Made by a program: the position numbers and the translations under genes
Part shown: piece by piece, positions 49,343-60,720 of the stretch
How the letters are laid out: every line of letters starts with the position of its first letter
Position numbering within the stretch: the first letter of the stretch is position 1
The notes under the pieces: generated by a model
Database searches by the model: none
What the model was told of the DNA's origin: nothing
What the model saw: only the letters and a program-made list of their open reading frames with translations
Assembly (NCBI GenBank): GCA_920105625.2
Contig: OV050030.1
Location: 255,471,889-255,535,888 of the forward strand
Length of the DNA: 64,000 nucleotides
Direction of reading: 5' to 3'
From: Clusia tigrina
Lineage: Eukaryota > Arthropoda > Insecta > Diptera > Clusiidae

Positions 49343-51106
49343 AGGCTCGAGTACTTTATGGTTACAAAATCTCAAGGTTTTATGACGCTCCAGTAAAAAG
49401 TTACAAGCATTTGTATGTTGCAAACTTTGATAGGTGTAGGACGTACCATATAGAAGTAAGGGCCATTTGAAGTTTTATCGGTTTTTGATTTGGGACACAA
49501 GGGTAGCATAGCTTTGAGCGATAGGTTAAATTGACAGGAGGCTCGAGTACTTTATTGTTACAAAATTTCAAGGTTCTATGACGCTCCAGTAAAAAGTTAC
49601 AAGCATTTGTATGTTGCAAACTTTGATAGGTGTAGGACGTACCGTATAGAAGTTAGGGCCATTTGAAGTTTTATCTGTGTTTGATTTGGGACTCAAGGGC
49701 AGCATAGCTTTGAGCGATGGCTTAAATTGACAAGAGGCTCGAGTACTTTATTGTTACAAAATTTCAAGGTTTTATGACGCTCCAGTAAAAAGTTACAAGC
49801 ATTTGTATGTTGCAAACTTTGATAGGTGGAGGACGTACCGTATAGAAGTTAGGGCCATTTGAAGTTTTATCGGTGTTTGATTTGGGACTCAAGGGCAGCA
49901 TAGCTTTGAGCGATGGCTTAAATTGACAAGAGGCTCGAGTACTTTATTGTTACAAAATATCAAGGTTTTATGACGCTCCAGTAAAAAGTTACAAGCATTT
50001 GTATATTGCAAACTTTGATAGGTGGAGGACGTACCGTATAGAAGTTAGGGCCATTTGAAGTTTTATCGGTGTTTGATTTGGGACTCAAGGGTAGCATAGC
50101 TTTGAGCGATAGCTTAAATTGACAAGAGGCTCGAGTACTTTATTGTTACAAAATTTCAAGGTTCTATGACGCTCCAGTAAAAAGTTACAAGCATTTGTAT
50201 GTTGCAAATTTTGATAGGTGTAGGACGTACCGTATAGAAGTTAGGGCCATTTGAAGTTTTGTCAGTGTTTGATTTAGGACTCAAGGGTAGCATAGCTTTG
50301 AGCGATAGCTTAAATTGACAAGAGGCTCGAGAACTTTATTGTTACAAAATTTCAAGGTTTTAGGACGCTCCAGTAAAAAGTTACAAGCATTTGTGTGTTG
50401 CAAACTTTGATAGGTGTAGGACGTACCGTATAGAAGGTAGGGCCATTTGAAGTTTTATCAGTGTTTGATTTGGTACTCAAGGGTAGCATACGTTTGAGCG
50501 ATAGCTTAAATTGACAAGAGGCTCGAGTACTTTATTGTTACAAAATTTCAAGGTTTTACGACGCTCCAGTAAAAAGTTACAAGAATTTGTGTGTTGCAAA
50601 CTTTGATAGGTGTAGGACGTACCGTATAGAAGTTAGGGCCATTTGAAGTTTTATCAGTGTTTGATTTGGGACTCAAGGGTAGCATAGCTTTGAGCGATAG
50701 CTTAAATTGACAAGAGGCTCGAGTACTTTATTGTTACAAAATTTCAAGGTTTTATGACGCTCCAGTAAAAAGTTACAAGCATTTGTATGTTGCAAACTTT
50801 GATAGGTGTAGGACGTACCGTATAGAAGTTAGGGCCATTTGAAGTTTTATCAGTGTTTGATTTGGGACTCAAGGGAAGCATAGCTTTGAGCGATAGCTTA
50901 AATTGACAAGAGGCTCGAGTACTTTATTGTTACAAAATTTCAAGGTTTTATGACGCTCCAGTAAAAAGTTACAAGCATTTGTGTGTTGCAAACTTTGATA
51001 GGTGTAGGACGTACCGTATAGAAGTTAGGGCCATTTGAAGTTTTATCAGTGTTTGATTTGGGACTCAAGGGTAGCATAGCTTTGACCGATAGCTTCAATT
51101 GACAAG
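49343..51106. repeat. 9-monomer block G2 (second H unit)
   Basis: Repeats the start of H1, including GATAGGTTAAATTGACAGG at 49520, but has the full nine monomers of G1 (the AGGGAAGC monomer is present, absent in H1). A TTTATGGTTAC monomer follows at 51107. Confidence 0.86.
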
Positions 51107-51731
51107 AGGCTCGAGTACTTTATGGTTACAAAATCTCAAGGTTTTATGACGATCCAGTAAAAAGTTACAAGCATTTGTATGTTGCAAACTTTGATAGGTG
51201 TAGGACGTACCATATAGAAGTTAGGGCCATTTGAAGTTTTATCGGTTTTTGATTTGGGACACAAGGGTAGCATAGCTTTGAGCGATAGCTTAAATTGACA
51301 AGAGGCTCGAGTACTTTAATGTTACAAAATTTCAAGGTTTTCTGACACTCCAGTAAAAAGTTACAAGCATTTTATGTTGCAAACTTTGATAGTTGTTGGA
51401 CGTATCGTATAGACGTTAGGGCCATTTGTAGTTTTATCAGTGTTTGATTTGGGACTCAAGGGTAGCATAGCTTTGACCGATAGCTTAAATTGACAAGAGG
51501 CTCGAGAACTTTATTGTTACAAAATTTCAAGATTTTATGACGCTCCAGTAAAAAGTTACAAGCATTTGTGTGTTGCAAACTTTGATATGTGTAGGACGTA
51601 GCGTATATAAAATAGGGCCATTTGAAGTTTAATCAGTGTTTGATTTGGGACTCAAGGGTAGCATAGCTTTGAGCGATAGCTTAAATTGACAAGAGGCTCG
51701 AGCACTTTATTGTTACAAAATTTCAAGGTTT
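51107..51731. repeat. Connector: 4-mer-type, D-type, E-type and GAGCAC monomers
   Basis: The monomer at 51107 has the private change GACGATCCAG (51148). A D-type monomer at 51303 (with GTATAGACGTTAGGG and TTTGTAGTT), an E-type at 51498 with GTATATAAAATAGG, and the left part of a CTCGAGCAC monomer follow. Confidence 0.8.
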
Positions 51732-53735
51732 TATGACGCTCCAGTAAAAAGTTACAAGCATTTGTATGTTGCAAACTTTGATAGGTGTAGGACGTACCGT
51801 ATAGAAGTTAGGGCCATTTGAAGTTTTATTAGTGTTTGATTTGGGACTCAAGGGAAGCATAGCTTTGAGCGATAGCTTAAATTGACAAGAGGCTCAAGTA
51901 CTTTATTGTTACAAAATTTCAAGGTTTTATGACGCTCCAGTAAAAAGTTACAAGCATTTGTATGTTGCAAACTTTGATAGGTGTAGGACGTACCGTATAG
52001 AAGTTAGGGCCATTTGAAGTTTTATCAGTGTTTGATTTGGGACTCAAGGGTAGCATAGCTTTGACCGATAGCTTCAATTGACAAGAGGCTCGAGTACTTT
52101 ATGGTTACAAAATCTCAAGGTTTTATGACGCTCCAGTAAAAAGTTACAAGCATTTGTATGTTGCAAACTTTGATAGGTGTAGGACGTACCATATAGAAGT
52201 TAGGGCCATTTGAAGTTTTATCGGTTTTTGATTTGGGACACAAGGGTAGCATAGCTTTGAGCGATAGCTTAAATTGACAAGAGGCTCGAGTACTTTATTG
52301 TTACAAAATTTCAAGGTTCTGTGACGCTCCAGTAAAAAGTTACAAGCATTTGTATGTTGCAAACTTTGATAGGTGTAGGACGTACCGTATAGAAGTTAGG
52401 GCCATTTGAAGTTTTATCAGTGTTTGATTTGGGACTCAAGGGCAGCATAGCTTTGAGCGATGGCTTAAATTGACAAGAGGCTCGAGTACTTTATTGTTAC
52501 AAAATTTCAAGGTTTTATGACGCTCCAGTAAAAAGTTACAAGCATTTGTATGTTGCAAACTTTGATAGGTGGAGGACGTACCGTATAAAAGTTAGGGCCA
52601 TTTGAAGTTTTATCGGTGTTTGATTTGGGACTCAAGGGTAGCATAGCTTTGAGCGATAGCTTAAATTGACAAGAGGCTCGAGTACTTTATTGTTACAAAA
52701 TTTCAAGGTTCTATGACGCTCCAGTAAAAAGTTACAAGCATTTGTATGTTGCAAACTTTGATAGGTGTAGGACGTACCGTATAGAAGTTAGGGCCATTTG
52801 AAGTTTTATTAGTGTTTGATTTGGGACTCAAGGGAAGCATAGCTTTGAGCGATAGCTTAAATTGACAAGAGGCTCAAGTACTTTATTGTTACAAAATTTC
52901 AAGGTTTTATGACGCTCCAGTAAAAAGTTACAAGCATTTGTATGTTGCAAACTTTGATAGGTGTAGGACGTACCGTATAGAAGTTAGGGCCATTTGAAGT
53001 TTTATCAGTGTTTGATTTGGGACTCAAGGGTAGCATAGCTTTGACCGATAGCTTCAATTGACAAGAGGCTCGAGTACTTTATGGTTACAAAATCTCAAGG
53101 TTTTATGACGCTCCAGTAAAAAGTTACAAGCATTTGTATGTTGCAAACTTTGATAGGTGTAGGACGTACCATATAGAAGTTAGGGCCATTTGAAGTTTTA
53201 TCGGTTTTTGATTTGGGACACAAGGGTAGCATAGCTTTGAGCGATAGCTTAAATTGACAAGAGGCTCGAGTACTTTATTGTTACAAAATTTCAAGGTTCT
53301 GTGACGCTCCAGTAAAAAGTTACAAGCATTTGTATGTTGCAAACTTTGATAGGTGTAGGACGTACCGTATAGAAGTTAGGGCCATTTGAAGTTTTATCAG
53401 TGTTTGATTTGGGACTCAAGGGCAGCATAGCTTTGAGCGATGGCTTAAATTGACAAGAGGCTCGAGTACTTTATTGTTACAAAATTTCAAGGTTTTATGA
53501 CGCTCCAGTAAAAAGTTACAAGCATTTGTATGTTGCAAACTTTGATAGGTGGAGGACGTACCGTATAAAAGTTAGGGCCATTTGAAGTTTTATCGGTGTT
53601 TGATTTGGGACTCAAGGGTAGCATAGCTTTGAGCGATAGCTTAAATTGACAAGAGGCTCGAGTACTTTATTGTTACAAAATTTCAAGGTTCTATGACGCT
53701 CCAGTAAAAAGTTACAAGCATTTGTATGTTGCAAA
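51732..53735. repeat. 5-monomer tandem duplication, unit 980 bp, reads as identical
   Basis: 51732-52755 and 52712-53735 match line by line with no difference that I found (1,024 bases). The shift of 980 bases is exactly five monomers. Shared rare marks are GGCTCAAGTAC (XhoI site lost, 51891 and 52871), TTTTATTAGTG, GGTTCTGTGACG and CCGTATAAAAG. The match is bounded by TTATGACG against CTATGACG at 51731/52711 and GCAAACTTT against GCAAATTTT at 52756/53736. Confidence 0.93.
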
Positions 53736-54241
53736 TTTTGATAGGTGTAGGACGTACCGTATAGAAGTTAGGGCCATTTGAAGTTTTATCAGTGTTTGAT
53801 TTGGGACTCAAGGGTAGCATACCCTTGAGCGATAGCTTAAATTGACAAGAGGCTCGAGTACTTTATTGTTACAAAATTTCAAGGTTTTACGACGCTCCAG
53901 TAAAAAGTTACAAGCATTTGTGTGTTGCAAACTTTGATAGGTGTAGGACGTACCGTATAGAAGTTAGGGCCATTTGAAGTTTTATCAGTGTTTGATTTGG
54001 GACTCAAGGGTAGCATAGCTTTGAGCGATAGCTTAAATTGACAAGAGGCTCGAGTACTTTATTGTTACAAAATTTCAAGGTTTTATGACGCTCCAGTAAA
54101 AAGTTACAAGCATTTGTATGTTGCAAACTTTGATAGGTGTAGGACGTACCGTATAGAAGTTAGGGCTATTTGAAGTTTCATCACTGTTTGATTTGGGACT
54201 CAAGGGTAGCATAGCTTTGAGCGATAGCTTAAATTGACAAA
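53736..54241. repeat. Ordinary monomers linking to the last E cycle
   Basis: Monomers with GCAAATTTTG, AGCATACCCTTG (private change near 53818), TACGACG and GGGCTATTTGAAGTTTCATC, matching 42.96-43.46 kb at an offset of 10,775 bp. Confidence 0.8.
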
Positions 54242-56788
54242 AGGCTCGAGAACTTTATTGTTACAAAACTTCAAGATTTTATGACGCTCCAGTAAAAAGT
54301 TACAAGCATTTGTGTGTTGCAAACTTTGATATGTGTAGGACGTAGCGTATATAAAGTAGGGCCATTTGAAGTTTAATCAGTGTTTGATTTGGGACTCAAG
54401 GGTAGCATAGCTTTGAGCGATAGCTTAAATTGACAAGAGGCTCGAGTACTTTATTGTTACAAAATTTCAAGGTTTTACGACGCTCCAGTAAAAAGTTACA
54501 AGCATTTGTGTGTTGCAAACTTTGATAGGTGTAGGACGTACCGTATAGAAGTTAGGGCCATTTGAAGTTTTATCAGTGTTTGATTTGGGACTCAAGGGTA
54601 GCATAGCTTTGAGCTATAGCTTAAATTGACAAGAGTCTCGAGTACTTTATTGTAACAAAATTTCAAGGTTTTATGACGCTCCAGTAAAAAGTTACAAGCA
54701 TTTGTATGTTGCAAACTTTGATAGGTGTAGGACGTACCGTATAGAAGTTAGGGCCATTTGAAGTTTTATCTGTGTTTGATTTGGGACTCAAGGGTAGCAT
54801 AGCTTTGAGCGATAGCTTAAATTGACAAGAGTCTCGAGTACTTTATTGTAACAAAATTTCAAGGTTTTATGACGCTCCAGTAAAAAGTTACAAGCATTTG
54901 TATGTTGCAAACTTTGATAGGTGTAGGATGTACCGTATAGAAGTTAGGGCCATTTGAAGTTTTATCAGTGTTTGATTTGGGACTCAAGGGTAGCATAGCT
55001 TTGAGCGATAGCTTAAATTGACAAGAGTCTCGAGTACTTTATTGTAACAAAATTTCAAGGTTTTATGACGCTCCAGTAAAAAGTTACAAGCATTTGTATG
55101 TTGCAAACTTTGATAGGTGTAGGACGTACCGTATAGAAGTTAGGGCCATTTGAAGTTTTATCAGTGTTTGATTTGGGACTCAAGGGTAGCATAGCTTTGA
55201 GCGATAGCTTAAATTGACAAGAGGCTCGAGTACTTTAATGTTACAAAATTTCAAGGTTTTCTGACACTCCAGTAAAAAGTTACAAGCATTTTATGTTGCA
55301 AACTTTGATAGTTGTTGGACGTATCGTATAGACGTTAGGGCCATTTGTAGTTTTATCAGTGTTTGATTTGGGACTCAAGGGTAGCATAGCTTTGACCGAT
55401 AGCTTAAATTGACAAGAGGCTCGAGAACTTTATTGTTACAAAATTTCAAGATTTTATGACGCTCCAGTAAAAAGTTACAAGCATTTGTGTGTTGCAAACT
55501 TTGATATGTGTAGGACGTGGCGTATATAAAGTAGGGCCATTTGAAGTTTAATCAGTGTTTGATTTGGGACTCAAGGGTAGCATAGCTTTGAGCGATAGCT
55601 TAAATTGACAAGAGGCTCGAGTACTTTATTGTTACAAAATTTCAAGGTTTTATGACGCTCCAGTAAAAAGTTTCAAGCATTTGTATGTTGCAAACTTTGA
55701 TAGGTGTAGGACGTACCGTATAGAAGTTAGGGCCATTTGAAGTTTTATCAGTGTTTGATTTGGGACTCAAGGGAAGCATAGCTTTGAGCGATAGCTTAAA
55801 TTGACAAGAGGCTCGAGTACTTTATTGTTACAAAATTTCAAGGTTTTATGACGCTCCAGTAAAAAGTTACAAGCACTTGTATGTTGCATACTTTGATAGG
55901 TGTAGGACGTACCGTATAGAAGTTAGGGCCATTTGAAGTTTTATCGGTGTTCTATTTGGGACTCAAGGGTAGCATAGCTTTGAGCGATATCATAAATTGA
56001 CAAGAGGCTCGAGTACTTTATTGTTACAAAATTTCAAGGTTCTATGACGCTCCAGTAAAAAGTTACAAGCATTTGTATGTTGCAAACTTTGATAGGTGTA
56101 GGACGTACCGTATAGAAGTTAGGGCCATTTGAAGTTTTATCAGTGTTTGATTTGGGACTCAAGGGCAGCATAGCTTTGAGCGATGGCTTAAATTGACACG
56201 AGGCTCGAGTACTTTATTGTTACAAAATTTCAAGGTTTTATGACGCTCCAGTAAAAAGTTACAAGCATTTGTATGTTGCAAACTTTGATAGGTGTAGGAC
56301 GTACCGTATAGAAGTTAGGGCTATTTGAAGTTTCATCAGTGTTTGATTTGGGACTCAAGGGTAGCATAGCTTTGAGCGACAGCTTAAATTGACAAAAGGC
56401 TCGAGGACTTTATTGTTACAAAATTTCAAGGTTTTATGACGCTCCAGTAAAAAGTTACAAGCATTTGTATGTTGCATACTTTGATAGGTGTAGGACGTAC
56501 CGTATAGAAGTTAGGGCCATTTTAAGTTTTATCAGTGTTTGATTTGTGACTCAAGGGTAGCATAGCTTTGAGCGATAGCTTAAATTGGCAAGAAGCTCGA
56601 GTACTTTATTGTTACAAAATTTCAAGGTTTTATGACGCTCCAGTAAAAATTTACAAGCATTTGGATGTTGCAAACTTTCATAGGTGTAGGACGTACTGTA
56701 TAAAAGTTAGGGCCATTTGAAGTTTTATCAGTGTTTGATTTGGGACTCAAGGGTAGCATAGCTTTGAGCGATAGCTTAAATTGACAAG
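54242..56788. repeat. E-cycle copy 4, 13 monomers
   Basis: Opens with the AAAACTTCAAG E-type and follows 24470-27016 at a constant offset of 29,772 bp, with T block 8, D-type, E-type, GCACTTG, GATGGC and AAGAAGC monomers in the same order. Private changes include GACGTGGCG (55515), AAGTTTCAAGC (55669) and GGCTCGAGGAC (56398). Confidence 0.87.
54634..55221. repeat. T-type block 8, three monomers
   Basis: Palindrome AGCTATAGCT at 54612-54621; GGATGTACC in the second monomer; D-type monomer follows at 55222. Confidence 0.9.
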
Positions 56789-59700
56789 AGGCTCGAGTAC
56801 TTTATTGTTACAAAATTTCAAGGTTTTATGACGCTCCAGTAAAAAGTTACAAGCATTTGTATGTTGCAAACTTTGATAGGTGTAGGACGTACCGTATAGA
56901 AGTTAGGGCCATTTGAAGTTTTATCAGTGTTTGATTTGGGACTCAAGGGTAGCATAGCTTTGAGCGATAGCTTAAATTGACAAGAGGCTCGAGTACTTTA
57001 ATGTTACAAAATTTCAAGGTTTTCTGACACTCCAGTAAAAAGTTACAAGCATTTTATGTTGCAAACTTTGATAGGTGTTGGACGTACCGTATAGAAGTTA
57101 GGGCCATTTGAAGTTTTATCAGTGTTTGATTTGGGACTCAAGGGTAGCATAGCTTTTACCGATAGCCTAAATTGACAAGAGCCTCGAGTACTTTATTGTT
57201 ACAAAATTTCAAGGTTTTATGACGCTCCAGTAAAAAGTTACAAGCATTTGTATTTTGCAAACTTTGATAGGTGTAGGACGTACCGTATAGAAAATAGGGC
57301 CATTTGAAGTTTTGTCAGTGTTTGATTTGGTACTCAAGGGTAGCATACCTTTGAGCGATAGCTTAAATTGACAAGAGGCTCGAGTACTTTATTGTTACAA
57401 AATTTCAAGGTTTTACGACGCTCCAGTAAAAAGTTACAAGCATTTGTATGTTGCAAACTTTGATAGGTGTAGGACGTACCGTATAGAAGTTAGGGCCATT
57501 TGAAGTTTTATCAGTGTTTGATTTGGGACTCAAGGGTAGCATAGCTTTGAGCGATAGCTTAAATTGACAAGAGGCTCGAGTACTTTAATGTTACAAAATT
57601 TCAAGGTTTTATGACACTCCAGTAAAAAGTTACAAGCATTTTATGTTGCAAACTTTGATAGGTGTAGGACGTACCGTATAGAAGTTAGGGCCATTTGAAG
57701 TTTAATCAGTGTTTGATTTGGGACTCAAGGGTAGCATAGCTTTGACCGATAGCTTAAATTGACAAGAGGCTCGAGTACTTTATTGTTACAAAATTTCAAG
57801 GTTTTATGACGCTCCAGTAAAAAGTTACAAGCATTTGTATTTTGCAAACTTTGATAGGTGTAGGACGTATCGTATAGAAAATAGGGCCATTTGAAATTTT
57901 GTCAGTGTTTGATTTGGGACTCAAGTGTAGCATAGCTTTGACCGATAGCTTAAATTGACAAGAGGCTCGAGAACTTTATTGTTACAAAATTTCAAGATTT
58001 TATGACGCTCCAGTAAAAAGTTACAAGCATTTGTGTGTTGCAAACTTTGATATTTGTAGGACGTAGCGTATAGAAGGTAGGGCCATTTGAAGTTTTATCA
58101 GTGTTTGATTTGGGACTCAAGGGGAGCATAGCTTTGAGCGATAGCTTAAATTGACAAGAGGCTCGAGTACTTTATTGTTACAAAATTTCAAGGTTCTACG
58201 ACGCTCCAGTAAAAAGTTACAAGCATTTGTGTGTTGCAAACTTTGATAGGTGTAGGACGTACCGTATAGAAGTTAGGGCCATGTAAAGTTTTATCAGTTT
58301 TTGATTTGGGACTCAAGGGTAGCATAGCTTTGAGCGATAGCTTAAATTGACAAGAGGCTCGAGTACTTTATTGTTACAAAATTTCAAGGTTTTATGACGC
58401 TCCAGTAAAAAGTTACAAGCATTTGTATGTTGCACACTTTGATAGGTGTAGGACCGTATAGAAGTTAGGGCCATTTGAAGTTTTATCGGTGTTCTATTTG
58501 GGAATCAAGGGTAGCATAGCTTTGAGCGATATCTTAAATTGACAAGAGGCTCGAGTACTTTATTGTTACAAAATTTCAAGGTTCTATGACGCTCCAGTAA
58601 AAAGTTACAAGCATTTGTATGTTGCAAACTTTGATAGGTGTGGGACGTACCGTATAGAAGTTAGGGCCATTTGAAGTTTTATCAGTGTTTGATTTGGGAC
58701 TCAAGGGCAGCATAGCTTTGAGCGATGGCTTAAATTGACACGAGGCTCGAGTACTTTATTGTTACAAAATTTCAAGGTTTTATGACGCTCCAGTAAAAAG
58801 TTACAAGCATTTGTATGTTGCAAACTTTGATAGGTGTAGGACGTACCGTATAGAAGTTAGGGCTATTTGAAGTTTCAACTCTGTTTGATTTGGGACTCAA
58901 GGGTAGCATAGCTTTGAGCGATAGCTTAAATTGACAAAAGGCTCGAGAACTTTATTGTTACAAAATTTCAAGATTTTATGACGCTCCAGTAAAAAGTTAC
59001 AAGCATTTGTGTGTTGCAAACTTTGATATGTGTAGGACGTAGCGTATATAAAGTAGGACCATTTGAAGTTTAATCAGTGTTTGATTTGGGACTCAAGGGT
59101 AGCATAGCTTTGAGCGATAGCTTAAATTGACAAGAGGCTCGAGTACTTTATTGTTACAAAATTTCAAGGTTTTACGACGCTCCAGTAAAAAGTTACAAGC
59201 ATTTGTGTGTTGCAAACTGTGATAGGTGTAGGACGTACCGTATAGAAGTTAGGGATATGTGAAGTTTTATCAGTGTTTGATTTGGGACTCAAGGGTAGCA
59301 TAGCTTTCAGCGATAGCTTAAATTGACAAGAGGCTCGAGTACTTTATTGTTACAAAATTTCAAGGTTTTATGACGCTCCAGTAAAAAGTTACAAGCACTT
59401 GTATGTTGCAAACTTTGATAGGTGTAGGACGTACCGTATAGAAAATAGGGCCATTTGAAGTTTTGTCAGTGTTTGATTTGGTACTCAAGGGTAGCATACC
59501 TTTGAGCGATAGCTTAAATTGACAAGAGGCTCGAGTACTTTATTGTTACAAAATTTCAAGGTTTTACGACGCTCCAGTAAAAAGTTACAAGCATTTGTAT
59601 GTTGCAAACTTTGATAGGTGTAGGACGTACCGTATAGAAGTTAGGGCCATTTAAAGTTTTATCAGTGTTTGATTTGGGACTCAAGGGTAGCATAGCTTTG

Positions 59701-60720
59701 AGCGATAGCTTAAATTGACAAGAGGCTCGAGTACTTTATTGTTACAAAATTTCAAGGTTTTATGACGCTCCAGTAAAAAGTTACAAGCATTTGTATGTTG
59801 CAAACTTTGATAGGTGTAGGACCGTATAGAAGTTAGGGCCATTTGAAGTTTTATCGGTGTTCTATTTGGGAATCAAGGGTAGCATAGCTTTGAGCGATAT
59901 CTTAAATTGACAAGAGGCTCGAGTACTTTATTGTTACAAAATTTCAAGGTTCTATGACGCTCCAGTAAAAAGTTACAAGCATTTGTATGTTGCAAACTTT
60001 GATAGGTGTGGGACGTACCGTATAGAAGTTAGGGCCATTTGAAGTTTTATCAGTGTTTGATTTGGGACTCAAGGGCAGCATAGCTTTGAGCGATGGCTTA
60101 AATTGACACGAGGCTCGAGTACTTTATTGTTACAAAATTTCAAGGTTTTATGACGCTCCAGTAAAAAGTTACAAGCATTTGTATGTTGCAAACTTTGATA
60201 GGTGTAGGACGTACCGTATAGAAGTTAGGGCTATTTGAAGTTTCATCACTGTTTGATTTGGGATTCAAGGGTAGCATAGCTTTCAGCGATAGCTTAAATT
60301 GACAAAAGGCTCGAGAACTTTATTGTTACAAAATTTCAAGATTTTATGACGCTCCAGTAAAAAGTTACAAGCATTTGTGTGTTGCAAAGTTTGATATGTG
60401 TAGGACGTACCGTATAGAAGCTAGGGCCATGTGAAGTTTTATCAGTGTTTGATTTGGGACTCAAGGGTAGCATAGCTTTCAGCGATAGCTTAAATTGACA
60501 AGAGGCTCGAGTACTTTATTGTTACAAAATTTCAAGGTTTTATGACGCTCCAGTAAAAAGTTACAAGCACTTATATGTTGCATACTTTGATAGGTGTAGG
60601 ACGTACCGTATAGAAGTTAGGGCCATTTGAAGTTTTATCGGTGTTCTATTTGGGACTCAAGGGTAGCATAGCTTTCAGCGATATCATAAATTGACAAGAG
60701 GCTCGAGTACTTTATTGTTA
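56397..60720. repeat. Distal copy of the 20.2-24.2 kb segment
   Basis: 56397-58548 matches 20168-22319 at offset 36,229 bp. After two extra monomers here, 59.1-60.7 kb matches 22.5-24.1 kb at offset 36,621 bp. Both carry the 4-bp deletion monomers (GTAGGACCGTATAG at 58449 and 59817) and GCTTTCAGCGATAG (about 59304 and 60477). Confidence 0.86.
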
